A stretch of DNA of 63,323 bases from Schlesneria paludicola DSM 18645 (GCA_945876035.1 CAMCMU010000028.1:1-63323); one strand, 5' to 3'. Positions 29,899-39,113 are shown, counted from the stretch's first letter. Numbers and translations are program-made. The notes: a model not told the origin generated them from the letters alone.

Positions 29899-31053
29899 AT
29901 GAAAATTCAGTCGATCATCGCAACACCCGTGAGCATTCCGACAGTGCGTCCGTGTGCTTGGGCTTGGGGTTGCACGTTGGGGACGACGAGAACGATCCTT
30001 CAAATGCGGACAGACGATGGGCTGGAGGGGATTGGAGAGTGTTCCGGGGCCGCACCGGCCTTGCTGATTTCCAACTCACTCGCATCGCAATTGTTAGGCC
30101 ACGAAGTTGGTGATCTTGCAGGACTGCGGCAACTCTGTCGCATGGATTTCAGTGATTGCCTGTCTTTGGCGACACCGGATCTCGTCGAAGCTTTCGCAGC
30201 GTTGGAAATGGCGATGTGGGACCTCCAAGGGAAATCGCTTGGAAAGCCCCTTTACGAATTGTTGGGCGGTGCCGCTCGTCCGATGGCGGAATTCGTTTCT
30301 TACGGATATTTGTTGGACCTCAACAGTCAGGGAATCTCGGAGTCCGATGTGCCATGCGCCATGGCGGAATGTGCCCGAAGAGGACTTGCCGCCAGCGGCG
30401 CACGGATGTTTGAATTCAAGGTCGGACGATACTCACTCGCAACCGACATTGAAACTGTGCGGGAGATTCGTGCGGTGGTTGGCGACGGTGTCGAGTTGGC
30501 GGTCGATGCCAACATGAAGCTAGACCTACCACGTGCCCGCCGCTTTTTGGATTCCGTTCGTCCGCAACGTCTGGCCGGATTTGAAGAGCCCGTCGCTTCG
30601 TACGTCGAGATGTCTCAATTGCACAAAGAATTCGGAATCCTGATTTCCGGCCACAGTCTGGATGCAGAAAAGCGAATGCATTTTCCCGATGTTGCGGGTG
30701 TGGTCGGTGATCTTCATTTGCAGGGTGGGTTATCCAATACACCACGCCAGGCGGCCACGTTCGCTTCGTTGGGATTAAAGTATTGGCAGCGTGCCTGTCT
30801 GGAGACGGGTATTTCTTGGTCCGCCATGGTTCATCTCGGCATGGCTTGTCCGCACATGGGCCGGGCGTCTCAGGCGTTGATGGACTACATTGAAGACGAT
30901 TTAGTAGTCGGCGAACCTTGGCAAGTGAAAAGGGGCGGGGTTGTGGCTCCACCACTCCCCGGATTAGGTGTCAGCCTAGATCTCGAGGCCCTTGTCAAAT
31001 ACCACGAATTGTATTTGCAACGGGGCGTATTTTCGCATTTCGATCTCCCGTAG
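29899..31053 (+). CDS. mandelate racemase/muconate lactonizing enzyme-family protein
   Basis: A 384-residue enolase-superfamily enzyme, which abstracts a proton next to a carboxylate. The capping domain begins MKIQSIIATPVSIPT. The barrel shows LEMAMWDLQGKSLGKPLYELLGG, the metal-ligand Asp in AVDANMKLDL, the Glu in LAGFEEPVAS, and the third metal region VVGDLHLQGGLSNTP. The usual KxK pair reads EFKVGRYS, so only one Lys is kept in the expected place. The reaction and sugar-acid or amino-acid substrate cannot be told from the sequence. It stands alone on the plus strand. Confidence 0.85.
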   Translation: MKIQSIIATPVSIPTVRPCAWAWGCTLGTTRTILQMRTDDGLEGIGECSGAAPALLISNSLASQLLGHEVGDLAGLRQLCRMDFSDCLSLATPDLVEAFAALEMAMWDLQGKSLGKPLYELLGGAARPMAEFVSYGYLLDLNSQGISESDVPCAMAECARRGLAASGARMFEFKVGRYSLATDIETVREIRAVVGDGVELAVDANMKLDLPRARRFLDSVRPQRLAGFEEPVASYVEMSQLHKEFGILISGHSLDAEKRMHFPDVAGVVGDLHLQGGLSNTPRQAATFASLGLKYWQRACLETGISWSAMVHLGMACPHMGRASQALMDYIEDDLVVGEPWQVKRGGVVAPPLPGLGVSLDLEALVKYHELYLQRGVFSHFDLP

Positions 31054-31137
31054 CGTCGCGGCAAGGCTGTGGTTCAAAACTTGGTCGTGACCAACCCCAC
31101 CTACGGCCAGAGGAAAGGACGTTTTTTAAATTGCAGC

Positions 31138-31745
31138 AGCGTTTCGATTGATCTGATCAACCGTATTCAAGACGGCGACAGCGAAGGTTTTGCATCCCTG
31201 TGTAAGTAATACCGGCCGTGTTTATTGCGAATGATCAACTTGCGACAGCATCCACGATTGCGAGGACGTCTGGACCTGGAAGACGTGTTGCAGGAGGCAT
31301 GGCTATGGAATGTGGATCGAACGAGTTTTTTCTCCAAGACGCATCGCTTTCGACGTTTATTCGGTTTCGACGGATTGCGTCGCAGACATTGATTGAGATT
31401 CACCGCCAGCATTTGGATGCCGAAAAGCGAGATGTCGGGCGCGAGTTGCCAATTCACGGCGGATGGGATGCCGATTCAACGGCCTCGTCATTCTCGTTTT
31501 CGCCGCGAGGGACGCTGCCGTCACTCAGCCATATGATTGGCAAGGATCTGGAAAAGTCAATTGAATGCGTTTTAATCGGGAGTGGATGTCATTGACCGCA
31601 CAGTGCGGACACTGAGCCATTTCGCAGAACCGACACATCACGAAGTATCCCTTGTCCTGAAGATGTCGAACAAGCTAGCCGTGCACGCGATGTCCGAGCA
31701 CTCGGACGTCTTCAGCGTCTACCGCAATTGATCCCCGATTTAGTC
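31138..31745 (+). pseudogene. ECF RNA polymerase sigma factor pseudogene
   Basis: Translated pieces match the planctomycete-type extracytoplasmic sigma factors. Region 2 reads SVSIDLINRIQDGDSEGFAS, then after an in-frame TAA (31207-31209) YRPCLLRMINLR, RLRGRLDLEDVLQEAWLW. After a frame change near 31350 the next frame gives FRRIASQTLIEIHRQHL and EKRDVGRELPIHGGW. Region 4 appears further on in yet another frame as HHEVSLVLKMS and RALGRLQRLPQLIPD. With one stop and at least two frame changes it is decayed. A kinase relic follows, the common planctomycete pairing. Confidence 0.85.
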
Positions 31746-32001
31746 AAGCCCTAATGACGCGACAACGATCGCTGAATAGAAAACATTGAATTGCAGGATC
31801 AACAGATTGTTCCGCTCATATTCCATCAAGACCACACGCCGGGATGACGCACCGTGCCTGATTCTCCCGATTTCAGTCATTCGCAGAGGAGTCCCGCCGC
31901 AGTTCGGATCGATCAAGCTGGAAAATTCTGGCTGTGAAAAACGTGATGAATTGTTGCTGAAATAGGCAAAAAAACGCCAAGAATGGAATTCCTCGATTGA
32001 G

Positions 32002-32275
32002 ATGTCTGCGGAGAACCACCAGCCTCTGGCGGAACAAATTCGAGAGTTGTTTTCGCTCTTTCAGACACTCAATTTCTGTCACGAACGTCCCGAGTCCGAA
32101 TGTTCCCGGCACCAATTTTCGGAGACGTTTCGACTGGAGCAACTCGGCGAGTACCGTATTGTCCTGGAACGTGGTCGAGGAGGTGTCTTTGGACGTCGAA
32201 GGAGAGCAAGATTGATTTGTCGTTGGCACCGAATCAATCGTCCTCGTGACGCAACGCTGGATGATTGGCCTTGAA
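32002..32275 (+). pseudogene. N-terminal remnant of a Ser/Thr protein kinase
   Basis: The frame gives the leader typical of planctomycete kinases that follow ECF sigma factors (LAEQIRELFSLFQTL), then the start of the kinase lobe: LEQLGEYRIVLERGRGGV, matching the glycine-rich loop GRGGMG. Immediately after this the frame is lost; GVF and a VEGEQD-like piece continue in other frames, and nothing of the catalytic loop (HRDLKPEN) is found before the next gene. This is therefore a truncated, frameshifted relic. It lies 260 bases after the sigma-factor relic. Confidence 0.65.
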
Positions 32276-32323
32276 AATTTGCCGATCGTCTGACCTTGGC
32301 AGCGGGCTTTCAAAATCCCCGTT

Positions 32324-33457
32324 TCAATGGACGCACCAGCGACGCAGGATTTGCTCGTACAACTCGGACCCGGCGTTGAGTTGCTCTAGTGAGATCCACT
32401 CATCCGTCCGATGAGCTTGCTGGACGCTCCCCGGGCCCAGCACCAGAATCTGCTTCAGTTCGGTGAAATAGACACCATCTGATCCATAGCTTATGGTCCG
32501 CGCTTGATCGTGCCCGGCGAGACGAACTGTCTCACGTAAGAATTCAGACGTCGGATCACCACATAACGGAGCCCCTCGGCATTCGACGATAAAATCAAGT
32601 CCGCAGCGTTTCGCCGCTAAACCGGCCCGATTGATTAACTGATCGTAATCCTGCCCAGGCATGGGGCGAAAATAAACCGTGCAGACGCTTTGGGGTGCGG
32701 TGATGTTGACCGCGTCTGTTTTATCGTTGATACCGATATTCCAACTAATCCACGGCGGGTCGAAGGCCTCATTCAACCACGCGGGATCGTTGAGTGTTTC
32801 GTCATGAATCGCTTTCATTTCGGCGAGAAAGGGGATCATGGCGAGATTTGCGTTCTTTCCATCGCGTGTGCCAGAGTGGGCGGCGACGCCATGCGAGACG
32901 GCTCGGAAGCCGCAGACTCCCTTATGTGCATAAACGACTTCCAAATTGGTCGGCTCACCGATGATTGCTCGACTTTGACTGGCCACCATTTCGCGGAAAT
33001 AGACGGAGGATTCGGCAACTCGTTTTGCACCCCCGGAACCGAGTTCTTCATCGGCGGTACAGACAACGTAAATCGGCTGACGAAGTTCCTCGGAGGGAAT
33101 GCGACTAATGGCGGCCAACATGGCGGCGATGGGGCCTTTCATATCGCAACTGCCTCGACCGTAGAGCCGGCCATTTTTGATGGTGGGCTCGAAGGGACCA
33201 TGGCCGGGCATGATCCACGTGTCGGCAGGAACGACATCGGTATGAGACAAAAGGGCCACGCCTCCTGTGCCTGGTCCTTTTCGGCCGATCACATTCACTT
33301 TCGAAATACCCGCCGCATCGAGGAACTCCTGCCGTTCGATTTGAAAGCCAAGTGACTTCAAGTGTGCTTCGACAACATCGCTGATTGCGGCATTGGAACG
33401 GGTACTCACCGACGGAACGGCCACGAGGGAATGGGCATAATCGAGAACGTCTGGCAT
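32324..33457 (-). CDS. M20-family deacetylase/peptidase (ArgE/DapE-like)
   Basis: A 377-residue zinc hydrolase of the acetylornithine deacetylase/succinyl-diaminopimelate desuccinylase family. The metal-binding His is in LLSHTDVVPADTW, the bridging Asp in RLYGRGSCDMKGPIAA, the catalytic Glu pair in YVVCTADEELGSGG, then the dimerisation-domain HSGTRDGKNAN and a late His in VQQAHRTDEW. Most likely substrate is an N-acylated amino acid such as N-acetylornithine, but family members vary. The start is set at the ATG 33457 (MPDVLDYAHSLVAVPSVS); the frame upstream is open but not family-like. It converges with the kinase relic. Confidence 0.88.
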   Translation of the reverse strand: MPDVLDYAHSLVAVPSVSTRSNAAISDVVEAHLKSLGFQIERQEFLDAAGISKVNVIGRKGPGTGGVALLSHTDVVPADTWIMPGHGPFEPTIKNGRLYGRGSCDMKGPIAAMLAAISRIPSEELRQPIYVVCTADEELGSGGAKRVAESSVYFREMVASQSRAIIGEPTNLEVVYAHKGVCGFRAVSHGVAAHSGTRDGKNANLAMIPFLAEMKAIHDETLNDPAWLNEAFDPPWISWNIGINDKTDAVNITAPQSVCTVYFRPMPGQDYDQLINRAGLAAKRCGLDFIVECRGAPLCGDPTSEFLRETVRLAGHDQARTISYGSDGVYFTELKQILVLGPGSVQQAHRTDEWISLEQLNAGSELYEQILRRWCVH

Positions 33458-33921
33458 GATCGTCGTCCACAAAGGAAAATGGGCAAAACAGCGTTTGCAG
33501 TATAATTGGAAACACGTCGCCGCGACCATGATGCGGACACCTTCGGCGATTTCAGCAGGTGACAGACCGTGTTTGAGTTGCTGCTTTTGCGATGTCGGGT
33601 TTCGCACGCTCCGTAGGCCGCGTCTCTCAACGCGGCCCCAACTCCTTCGGGAGGGTTCGGGAAAAAATAAAAATCGGCCTTAAAAAGAGATCCGACGACG
33701 AACGTTTTCCGTGAACTGACCGTCGAAGTGCAGATGTTTTTAGTGGTCCGGACAGCGACAAAAAATTGGCGTCTTAGCCTACCACAAAAAAAGAATGCGG
33801 TTGGACTTCTTGGACAAAAGATGCGGTTGATGAAGCCGCACTGTCGGCCTGCGGGATGGAGTTGGAGATTGATTCAGGCGGTTGTCTGCAGTTAGTGTCG
33901 AGCCAGGTGAGCCTTTTTCGG
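33458..33921. other. intergenic stretch with a perfect hairpin
   Basis: About 460 bases. GGCCGCGT (33616-33623) and ACGCGGCC (33630-33637) form an 8-bp perfect stem with a six-base loop. No T-run follows it on either strand. Nothing else recognised. Confidence 0.5.
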
Positions 33922-35160
33922 TCACGGGGGGGCAGACATCCGACGTTGTGATTCGTTTGCGTCCAAAGTCTTGTACGCTCCGAAGTCGTTGAACCAATAC
34001 CGCTTTGCCAATCGATACGCCCAACTGCGTTCGGGGATTTCTTGACTGGGGCTGTATTGCGACGGTCGTGACTGCATGGCCATCAGTTCGGCTAAGGCAG
34101 ATTTTCTGGCAGTCTGATCGTCGGCTTTGTGACTGACGACGAGCTGATGCAGCAGGTCCGGACGCTCCAGCACGATGCAACCTCGTGTGGCGGACGCCGC
34201 CACTTGCCGAAAATCCTGCAGAAATTCGGATTGGCCGATCACATCCTTGATGTGGCGTTTGTCGTAAATCGATTCTTTGGCAAATTGAATAATCGGACAC
34301 GGTTCGATCCCGCCCCAGGGATTGATGTGGTGCGTCAGTCCTGAAGCCGCGGGACACAGTGCTTTTCCTTCACCGTCGTAATAGGCGTCGATGATTCCGA
34401 TCGGTTTACGAACCCGCATCTCCACGACAAATTTTCGAATGCGCAACTGTTGCTCGCGGCTGAGCGACAATTCCGGTTTTGGGTCCGGACCCATCGGGCG
34501 ATAGACGTGATACCATGCGTAGAGCACCCCCATTTCAATCAGTCGGTCGAGCCAGGCTTCTTGAACAAGGTCATCAATATTTGTCTGGCACACGCTGGTA
34601 CAAACACCGGTGAGGATTTTGTGTTTCAGGCAGTTCTGCAATCCTTCCATTGTTTTGGAGAGCACATTCGGACGCCCGCGTCGCTCATCGCTGATGATCT
34701 CTGTTCCTTCAACACTGATGAGCGGTGTGACATTTCCAAGTCGCCTGAGTTCGGCGGCAACCTCAGGCGTGATGAAATGGCCATTCGTGAAGACTTGGAA
34801 ATAGCAATCGGGATGAGCCGCAAAAATTTCCAGCAGTTGCGGATGCATGAAGGGCTCTCCGCCCACGATTCCAAAAAAACTGTTACCAGCCTGTTTGGAT
34901 TCCGTCAGCAGCCGGTTCATGGCGTCCAGATCGATCGTTTGCTGTTTGGCGGAGACATCGACCCAACATCCCTGACACCGTAAGTTGCAGCTGTTAATGA
35001 CGGAAATGTAGATGAAGGGAGGAAAAAACTCTCCCCGCTTCATGCGGCGTTTGAATCGCTCAACCGACAGCATTCCTTTGAATCCGAAGTTGTAGGCCAA
35101 TTTCCATAACAATCGCTTGTCGGTTTCGAGAAGGAGTCGTTTTGCCATACGGAGATACAT
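33922..35160 (-). CDS. radical SAM/SPASM-type protein
   Basis: A 412-residue radical S-adenosylmethionine enzyme. The cluster motif CNLRCQGC (Cys58, 62, 65) is followed by the GGE strand FFGIVGGEPFMHPQLLEI, FQVFTNGHFITPEVA, and a C-terminal region with extra cysteines (ALCPAASG, GGIEPCPIIQ, TRGCIVLERPD) that may hold an auxiliary cluster. It resembles hopanoid-type HpnH radical SAM enzymes in general layout, but the HpnH signature around the cluster is not matched, so the substrate is open. The start at 35160 follows CAGGAAACACACC; the frame continues upstream to 35250. It is divergent from the aminotransferase gene. Confidence 0.82.
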   Translation of the reverse strand: MYLRMAKRLLLETDKRLLWKLAYNFGFKGMLSVERFKRRMKRGEFFPPFIYISVINSCNLRCQGCWVDVSAKQQTIDLDAMNRLLTESKQAGNSFFGIVGGEPFMHPQLLEIFAAHPDCYFQVFTNGHFITPEVAAELRRLGNVTPLISVEGTEIISDERRGRPNVLSKTMEGLQNCLKHKILTGVCTSVCQTNIDDLVQEAWLDRLIEMGVLYAWYHVYRPMGPDPKPELSLSREQQLRIRKFVVEMRVRKPIGIIDAYYDGEGKALCPAASGLTHHINPWGGIEPCPIIQFAKESIYDKRHIKDVIGQSEFLQDFRQVAASATRGCIVLERPDLLHQLVVSHKADDQTARKSALAELMAMQSRPSQYSPSQEIPERSWAYRLAKRYWFNDFGAYKTLDANESQRRMSAPP

Positions 35161-35482
35161 GGTGTGTTTCCTGAATTTATCTGCAATCATTCTTATTCGT
35201 TGGTATCGGAGTCGGACCTGATGTCCTCTGGCCAACATCCGGCCAGTCACGGAGCGAATGAATCGAAATGCTAGCGTGTTTTAAGGGCTTTCATGGGCTG
35301 TAGGAGAACATCGTGAAATGTTTTTGGAGTGATTGTAGCAAGCCGGTAGCCAATCCGTTGTGGCCTGTGGAGCGGTTCCTCGTTTGACGAACGGCATCGT
35401 GCCGTAGCATAGTAGACATCGCTGCCGAGGTGGCATCAACCGACAACGGAACTCCGGTTCTTCTGGCAATCGAACGCGTCTG
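35161..35482. other. intergenic stretch between divergent genes
   Basis: About 320 bases between the radical SAM gene and the aminotransferase gene, which face away from each other. It should hold promoters for both. No clear operator or RNA is visible. Confidence 0.4.
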
Positions 35483-36679
35483 ATGGCAAAGCAACTCCCT
35501 GCGATTCTCGGTGGTAGTCCGGTGAGGCCCACGGGGGTCCCCTGTTGGCCGCAGGAGGATCCCCTCGTCCGCGCGGCACTGCTGAAAATGATCGAGTCAA
35601 GTGATTGGGGGCGCTATCATGGACCCCATATCCCAAAACTCTGTCAACGTCTGGCCGATTATCACCAAGTGGAACACGTTTTGCCATGTTCCAGTGGAAC
35701 CGCAGCCGTGGAGTTGGCTCTGCGAGGCGTGGGTGTCGCCGCAGGTGATGAGGTCATTCTTGCGGGATACGACTTTAAGGCCAACTTTCAAAACATCCTG
35801 CGTTTGCAAGCGACTCCAGTCTTGATTGACATTGATCCGGAATCATGGCAAATGGATGTGACTCGACTCGAAGCGAGTGTTTCGACGCGAACTCGAGCGA
35901 TCCTGATTTCGCATCTTCATGGCGGCGTCGTAGACGCTCCGCTGGCTCGGCAGTGTGCTGATCGTCACGGGATTCCTTTGATCGAAGATGCCTGCCAAAA
36001 TCCGGGCGCGATGCTTCACGGGCGTGTCTCGGGAACGTGGGGAGATGTGGGGGTCTTGAGCTTTGGAGGAAGCAAACTGCTGACCGCAGGTCGAGGTGGT
36101 GCCGTGATCACTGCTCGATCTGACGTGGCAGAACGAATCAAACGCTATATTCACCGCGGAAACGAGGCCTACCCGTTATCAGAGATGCAGGCCGCGATTC
36201 TGGTGCCCCAACTCGAGCAACTCGATGACAAGAATGACTTACGTCGCCACTCGGTCTCTCGGTTGCATGACGGTCTACAAGGTCTTGAAGGTTTGACGCT
36301 GATCCAGATTCCGACAGAATGTGTTAAGCCAACTTATTACAAGGTAGGCTTTCGCTATGCGGCAGAGAAATTCGCGGGTCTTCCTCGCGACCGGTTTGCT
36401 GAATCACTCAGAGCCGAGGGAATCGCGTTTGATGCGGGGTTTCGAGGACTCCACTTGATCCATGGATCGCGACGTTTTCGAGCGGCAGATCCGTTATCCG
36501 AAGTCACATGTGCGGATGCAAAGGTGCTGACATTGCATCACCCAATATTGTTGGAAGAAGGTTCGGCGATCGAAGATGTTATTGTCGCCGTCCACAAGAT
36601 TCGCGAATGGTCAACCGAAATAACGGCACGTCTCGGACCAGCAACGCGGGACGTCGAACAGTCGTTGTCTCGCTTGTAA
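35483..36679 (+). CDS. DegT/DnrJ/EryC1/StrS-family PLP aminotransferase
   Basis: A 398-residue sugar-aminotransferase-type PLP enzyme. Visible landmarks are HVLPCSSGTAAVELALRG (PLP phosphate region), LIEDACQNPGA with the Asp of the cofactor pocket (Asp169), and the Schiff-base Lys in VLSFGGSKLLTAGRGGAV (Lys198). These enzymes usually aminate keto-sugars for glycan or natural-product synthesis. It is the last gene before the terpenoid array (175 bases upstream on the same strand), but a role there is not implied by family. The ATG lacks a strong ribosome binding site. Confidence 0.9.
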   Translation: MAKQLPAILGGSPVRPTGVPCWPQEDPLVRAALLKMIESSDWGRYHGPHIPKLCQRLADYHQVEHVLPCSSGTAAVELALRGVGVAAGDEVILAGYDFKANFQNILRLQATPVLIDIDPESWQMDVTRLEASVSTRTRAILISHLHGGVVDAPLARQCADRHGIPLIEDACQNPGAMLHGRVSGTWGDVGVLSFGGSKLLTAGRGGAVITARSDVAERIKRYIHRGNEAYPLSEMQAAILVPQLEQLDDKNDLRRHSVSRLHDGLQGLEGLTLIQIPTECVKPTYYKVGFRYAAEKFAGLPRDRFAESLRAEGIAFDAGFRGLHLIHGSRRFRAADPLSEVTCADAKVLTLHHPILLEEGSAIEDVIVAVHKIREWSTEITARLGPATRDVEQSLSRL

Positions 36680-36854
36680 CGGCAGACGTGGTATGATTCG
36701 CGTTTCAATCTTCGTACCATGACCCTCCGGACAGATTCCGTCGCCAGCGGATTTGGAAAGAATGAGGGGCAAGCGTTGAAAACCCCTCTGCGTTGGTACA
36801 AGAAATTGTTTGTGTTTGTACAGCGATTTTTCCAGCCGCTGAGGAAGGCTAGAA

Positions 36855-37334
36855 ATGGCGACCGAAATCGTGAATGCAGCACTTGAAAGGCCTCCACGCG
36901 ACTCTGCGGAAAAAGTCGTTCTCCGATGCCAACTCATTTTTGCTCACGCGTGGATGGTTCGAACGTTTGTGAAACACAGTGACGTCGTCGAAGAATTTCC
37001 TGAGTTGATGCAAATTGTTCGTACCGTCTTTGACACGTCGCGTGCTTTGGAGTCGAAGGTGAAAGATCCGACAGCCTATTTCACGACCCTCCGCAAGAAA
37101 ATCGGCAAACTTCAGGCGGCAGCGGATCAGTTTCGCGCGGATGCTCCCGTCGCATCCGATCACACAAATTTCCGTCTTGCAGTCCTTTCCATGGACGGGT
37201 GTGTCGATGAGTTGAGGCGAATCCTCGACTTATTTCCTCCCCCTCCCCCGGCAGCAATGCCCGCCAACTTTCGACGAAACCCTGGGTCGGTTAATGTAGA
37301 AGCCGTTGGCGATGTCGATTTGACAAAAGATTGA
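36855..37334 (+). CDS. uncharacterised helical protein, first gene of terpenoid array
   Basis: A 159-residue protein of unknown family. The first 110 residues look like a helix bundle (for example LIFAHAWMVRTFVKH and TTLRKKIGKLQAAADQF). A proline run (PPPPPAAMP) and a charged tail follow. AGGAAGG seven bases before the ATG supports the start. It is the first of six same-strand genes with short gaps (66 bases to the GcvH-like gene), so it probably belongs to that operon. Partner protein or adaptor are guesses; no function can be assigned. Confidence 0.7.
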   Translation: MATEIVNAALERPPRDSAEKVVLRCQLIFAHAWMVRTFVKHSDVVEEFPELMQIVRTVFDTSRALESKVKDPTAYFTTLRKKIGKLQAAADQFRADAPVASDHTNFRLAVLSMDGCVDELRRILDLFPPPPPAAMPANFRRNPGSVNVEAVGDVDLTKD

Positions 37335-37399
37335 TTTGGCCGACGGTGTCGTCATTCCATTGGTTCCACTACTCTTTTTTCACAGGGGGTCTGATTGCG

Positions 37400-37852
37400 A
37401 TGTCCGATCCGCTTGTGTTCATGATGGGTAAATTCGAAACGCAAATTCTGACAGATCGCGATTACTTCGAATCGCATGTCTGGGTTCAAACGACGGGTGA
37501 TCTGTCCCGAATTGGATTCACTTCCTACGCCGTTCGGCTGCTCCAAGATGTGTATTTCTTGGATTGGCAAATTGATCCGGAGACCGCGGTTCGTCATAAA
37601 CAGGCCATCGGTGAAATTGAAAGTTCTAAAGCCGTTTCGACACTTTACGCCCCTGCCGACGGTCGTCTTGTCCGTTTCAACGAGGCCTTACAGACCGATC
37701 CGTCTTTGATTAACGTCGACAATTACGAACGCGGCTGGCTATATGAGTTATCGACAACGGCCGTACCGCTCTCCCCTGAGCAATATCTGCAGAAGCTCGA
37801 AGCGGGCTGGGAACAGACCCAGCGGATCTTGAAAAGCCAGTTCAATGAATGA
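37400..37852 (+). CDS. GcvH-like lipoyl-carrier protein
   Basis: About 150 residues with the hammerhead fold of glycine-cleavage H proteins. Landmarks are FESHVWVQTTGDLSRIGFTSYAV, the lipoylation motif GEIESSKAVSTLYAP with the target Lys77, and NVDNYERGWLYEL. H proteins carry an aminomethyl or other group on lipoamide in the cytoplasm. No gcvT, gcvP or lipoyl ligase gene is nearby, so this is probably not the housekeeping H protein. Its position between the unknown helical protein and a ferredoxin, ahead of prenyl genes, suggests redox or acyl carrying for that pathway (inference). A G-rich sequence (AGGGGG) lies before the ATG at 37400. Confidence 0.88.
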   Translation: MSDPLVFMMGKFETQILTDRDYFESHVWVQTTGDLSRIGFTSYAVRLLQDVYFLDWQIDPETAVRHKQAIGEIESSKAVSTLYAPADGRLVRFNEALQTDPSLINVDNYERGWLYELSTTAVPLSPEQYLQKLEAGWEQTQRILKSQFNE

Positions 37853-37947
37853 TATTTTGAAGTTCAACACAGGATTGGCTCGAGTCATCAGTCGCGGACC
37901 GGCAGAGAGACTCATGCTCCGTCCAAAATGTAAGAAAGGGCCGATTC

Positions 37948-39093
37948 GTGGCCGGACGTAGTTTGACCGTCGTCATTTCTCAGGCACCCGGAAAAAACCC
38001 GGTCAAACGGCATCTCGAAGAAGAGATCGCCCTGCGCCTCATGTTATCCGGGACGGCTGAAGTTTCAGTGGTGCCTCATCTTTATGACATGACGTCTGAT
38101 CATACGGGAATGCTGTGGCTGCGTTCCCTGAAGGGAAATCTCGTCGTCTTGGGGTGGCTCTATCCGCGCGCCATGCGGTGGATCCTCGATCGTCACGGCG
38201 TGAAGGGAAAAGTGGGTGAATCAAAACTAAATCTCGCTGAAAATGACGACGACGACGACGAACAACGAACAGGCGAAACATCGGATTCTGTCCCATCGCA
38301 GGGTATTGGATCACTCAACGCACCAAACCGATTGGTGTACGTCATCGATCTCCGCGACAATCCGGATCCGGAAACCTACCTCACTGAAATTGGGCGGATT
38401 GCAGAGACAACATCAGTCCCGCTAGTCCAGCTTACCGGACTGGGAACAAAATCTCTGCTGCCCGTACTGGGGGTGAATTCGCTCACGAATACCGACTCAA
38501 CGGGACACTTGACCGGCCACGGACTACACTTAAACGGGACCTCCAAGAGCTTAAGCATCGACTTGGCGGCATTGACGACGGCGGGGTCCGGCAAGGATGC
38601 GACTGCGTTTCCGACTGCGTTTCCGACGGTGATTGACGGTCTCGATGTCCGTCGTCGATGGTACCCCGTGATTGATTACAGTCGCTGTACGAACTGCATG
38701 GAGTGCATCGATTTTTGCCTCTTTGGTGTCTACGGAGTCGATGGTGTTGACCGAATCTTGGTGGAGCAGCAAGACAACTGCAAGAAAGGCTGTCCGGCCT
38801 GCAGTCGAGTCTGTCCTGTCAACGCGATTTTTTTTCCGGAGCACAAAACTCCAGCGATTGCGGGCGCTGAAGGAGGTCTGGTCGGTGACTTTAAGATTGA
38901 TTTATCCAAATTGTTCGGGGCGCCGTCGCCTCTTGATATGGCAATCCTCGAGCGAGATCACGAACTTGTCGCCGACGGAAGAGCGGCCGTCGGCGCCGCG
39001 GTGGGCATTCCAAAGCGGCAATGTGGGCAACCAGCGAAACCACGCGATGATCTCGACGATCTGATGGACGGCCTCGATTCCCTCGATCTCTGA
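37948..39093 (+). CDS. 2[4Fe-4S] ferredoxin-like protein with large N-terminal domain
   Basis: A 381-residue protein. The first 90 residues form a conserved-looking alpha/beta domain of unknown function. An acidic Asp run and a variable linker (TAFPTAFPT tandem repeat) lead to a ferredoxin domain near residue 245 with CTNCMECIDFC and CKKGCPACSRVCP, eight cysteines fit for two [4Fe-4S] clusters. A charged tail ends it. It probably shuttles electrons in the cytoplasm. The start is a GTG at 37948 with AAAGGG upstream. It lies 95 bases after the GcvH-like gene and 20 before the cyclase-like gene. Confidence 0.85.
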   Translation: MAGRSLTVVISQAPGKNPVKRHLEEEIALRLMLSGTAEVSVVPHLYDMTSDHTGMLWLRSLKGNLVVLGWLYPRAMRWILDRHGVKGKVGESKLNLAENDDDDDEQRTGETSDSVPSQGIGSLNAPNRLVYVIDLRDNPDPETYLTEIGRIAETTSVPLVQLTGLGTKSLLPVLGVNSLTNTDSTGHLTGHGLHLNGTSKSLSIDLAALTTAGSGKDATAFPTAFPTVIDGLDVRRRWYPVIDYSRCTNCMECIDFCLFGVYGVDGVDRILVEQQDNCKKGCPACSRVCPVNAIFFPEHKTPAIAGAEGGLVGDFKIDLSKLFGAPSPLDMAILERDHELVADGRAAVGAAVGIPKRQCGQPAKPRDDLDDLMDGLDSLDL

Positions 39094-39113
39094 AAAGTGG
39101 AGTTGTACAGCGG

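Noticed and set aside
32690-33355. Plus-strand frame of 221 codons
   Set aside because: Antisense shadow of the M20 deacetylase gene with intact metal motifs.
33922-35160. Assignment as hopanoid HpnH
   Set aside because: Radical SAM layout fits in general, but the sequence around the cluster motif does not match the HpnH signature I know, so only the broad family is given.
38599-38632. Short tandem repeat inside the ferredoxin gene
   Set aside because: In-frame repeat of a four-residue TAFP-type unit in a variable linker; a slippage product, not a separate element.
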